From: Acetobacteraceae bacterium
Lineage (GTDB): Bacteria; Pseudomonadota; Alphaproteobacteria; Acetobacterales; Acetobacteraceae
Assembly: GCA_030039695.1 (NCBI GenBank)
Contig: JASHVB010000288.1
Location: forward strand, 1 to 5,993
Direction: 5' to 3'
DNA: 5,993 bases
Shown here: one piece after another, positions 5,585 through 5,993 of the stretch
How positions within the stretch are numbered: the stretch's first letter is position 1
How the letters are laid out: every line of letters begins with the position of its first letter
Made by a program: the position numbers and the translations under genes
The notes under the pieces: generated by a model
Database searches by the model: none
What the model was told of the DNA's origin: nothing
Seen by the model: the letters and a program-made list of their open reading frames with translations, nothing else

Positions 5585-5993
5585 GTGAACATCGAAAACT
5601 ACTGCCTGCCCGCGGAGCTGTTCTACCGAGCGGTCGCCAACGAAGTGACAGTTTTCGAGGCGGCATGGCAGCAACGCCTCCCCGTGATGCTGAAAGGGCC
5701 AACCGGCTGTGGCAAGACGCGATTCATCGAGCACATGGCTTGGCGGCTGGGCCGCCCACTGATCACCGTCGCCGCGCATGAGGACATGACGGCGGCCGAT
5801 CTCGCCGGCCGCTACCTGCTGGTCGACGGCCGCACCGAATGGCACGACGGTCCGTTGACGCGCGCCGTCCGCGGCGGCGCAATCTGCTATCTGGATGAGA
5901 TCGTGGAGGCTCGCCAGGACACCACGGTTCTGATCCATCCACTCACCGATGCGCGCCGCATGCTGCCGTTAGAACGCCGCAACGAGCTGGTTC
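5585..5993 (+). CDS. CbbQ/NirQ/NorQ-family AAA+ ATPase, partial (right edge)
   Basis: The first 136 residues of a MoxR-class AAA+ ATPase are seen; the family is usually about 260-275 residues, so roughly half is missing beyond the window. The Walker A loop is GPTGCGKT (38-45) and Walker B is ICYLDE (100-105). The stretches [19 protein letters not shown] (47-65), DLAGRY (72-77), [15 protein letters not shown] (86-100) and [15 protein letters not shown] (108-122) are hallmarks of CbbQ/NirQ/NorQ proteins. These are cytoplasmic chaperone-like motors that, with a VWA-domain partner (CbbO or NorD), activate or help metal loading of Rubisco, nitric oxide reductase or other enzymes. The GTG at 5585 is chosen because AGGA lies nine bases upstream (5572-5575) and residues from here match the family start. 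It follows glnT by 51 bases with no terminator, so it may be in the same operon. The target enzyme is unknown. I do not assign norQ or cbbQ because neither Rubisco nor NO reductase genes are visible. Confidence 0.88.
   Translation, partial: MNIENYCLPAELFYRAVANEVTVFEAAWQQRLPVMLKGPTGCGKTRFIEHMAWRLGRPLITVAAHEDMTAADLAGRYLLVDGRTEWHDGPLTRAVRGGAICYLDEIVEARQDTTVLIHPLTDARRMLPLERRNELV

Overview
This is a GC-rich window with strong G/C preference at third codon positions. All complete genes lie on the plus strand. The gene families (a split glutamate synthase GlxBCD/MgsABC, a type III glutamine synthetase GlnT/GmaS, and a CbbQ/NirQ/NorQ ATPase) are typical of Proteobacteria. Alphaproteobacteria (rhizobia, methylotrophs, acetic-acid-type bacteria) are the most likely source. 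That assignment is an inference from gene content and composition, not from a marker gene.

Left part (1-1146) is decayed DNA. It opens with the C-terminal end of an IS6-family transposase, cut by the window edge and broken by a one-base deletion. About 490 bases with no recognisable gene follow. Next comes the N-terminal part of a phosphotriesterase-family amidohydrolase, destroyed by one frameshift, two in-frame TAG stops and loss of its C-terminal part.

Right part (1209-5533) is an intact, tightly packed operon. glxB/mgsA is a class II glutamine amidotransferase subunit. It overlaps glxC/mgsB (GXGXG beta-helix subunit) by 4 bases. glxD/mgsC (FMN glutamate synthase-like subunit) follows after 7 bases, and a type III glutamine synthetase-like ligase (glnT/gmaS) after 56 bases. 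Together the four form a ligase plus amide-transfer/reductive synthase module. The ligase makes glutamine, or gamma-glutamylmethylamide if it is GmaS. The three-part synthase then uses the amide nitrogen or methylamine to make glutamate or N-methylglutamate. Which substrate is used cannot be settled here, because the N-methylglutamate dehydrogenase genes mgdABCD are not in the window.

The operon seems to continue after 51 bases into a MoxR-class AAA+ ATPase of the CbbQ/NirQ/NorQ family, cut by the right edge. Such ATPases usually work with a von Willebrand A partner (CbbO/NorD type) to activate or insert metal into an enzyme. Its place directly behind the glutamate synthase/ligase module is the most interesting point of the window. 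A second is that the GlxD subunit lacks the cysteines that bind the 3Fe-4S cluster in ordinary glutamate synthase.
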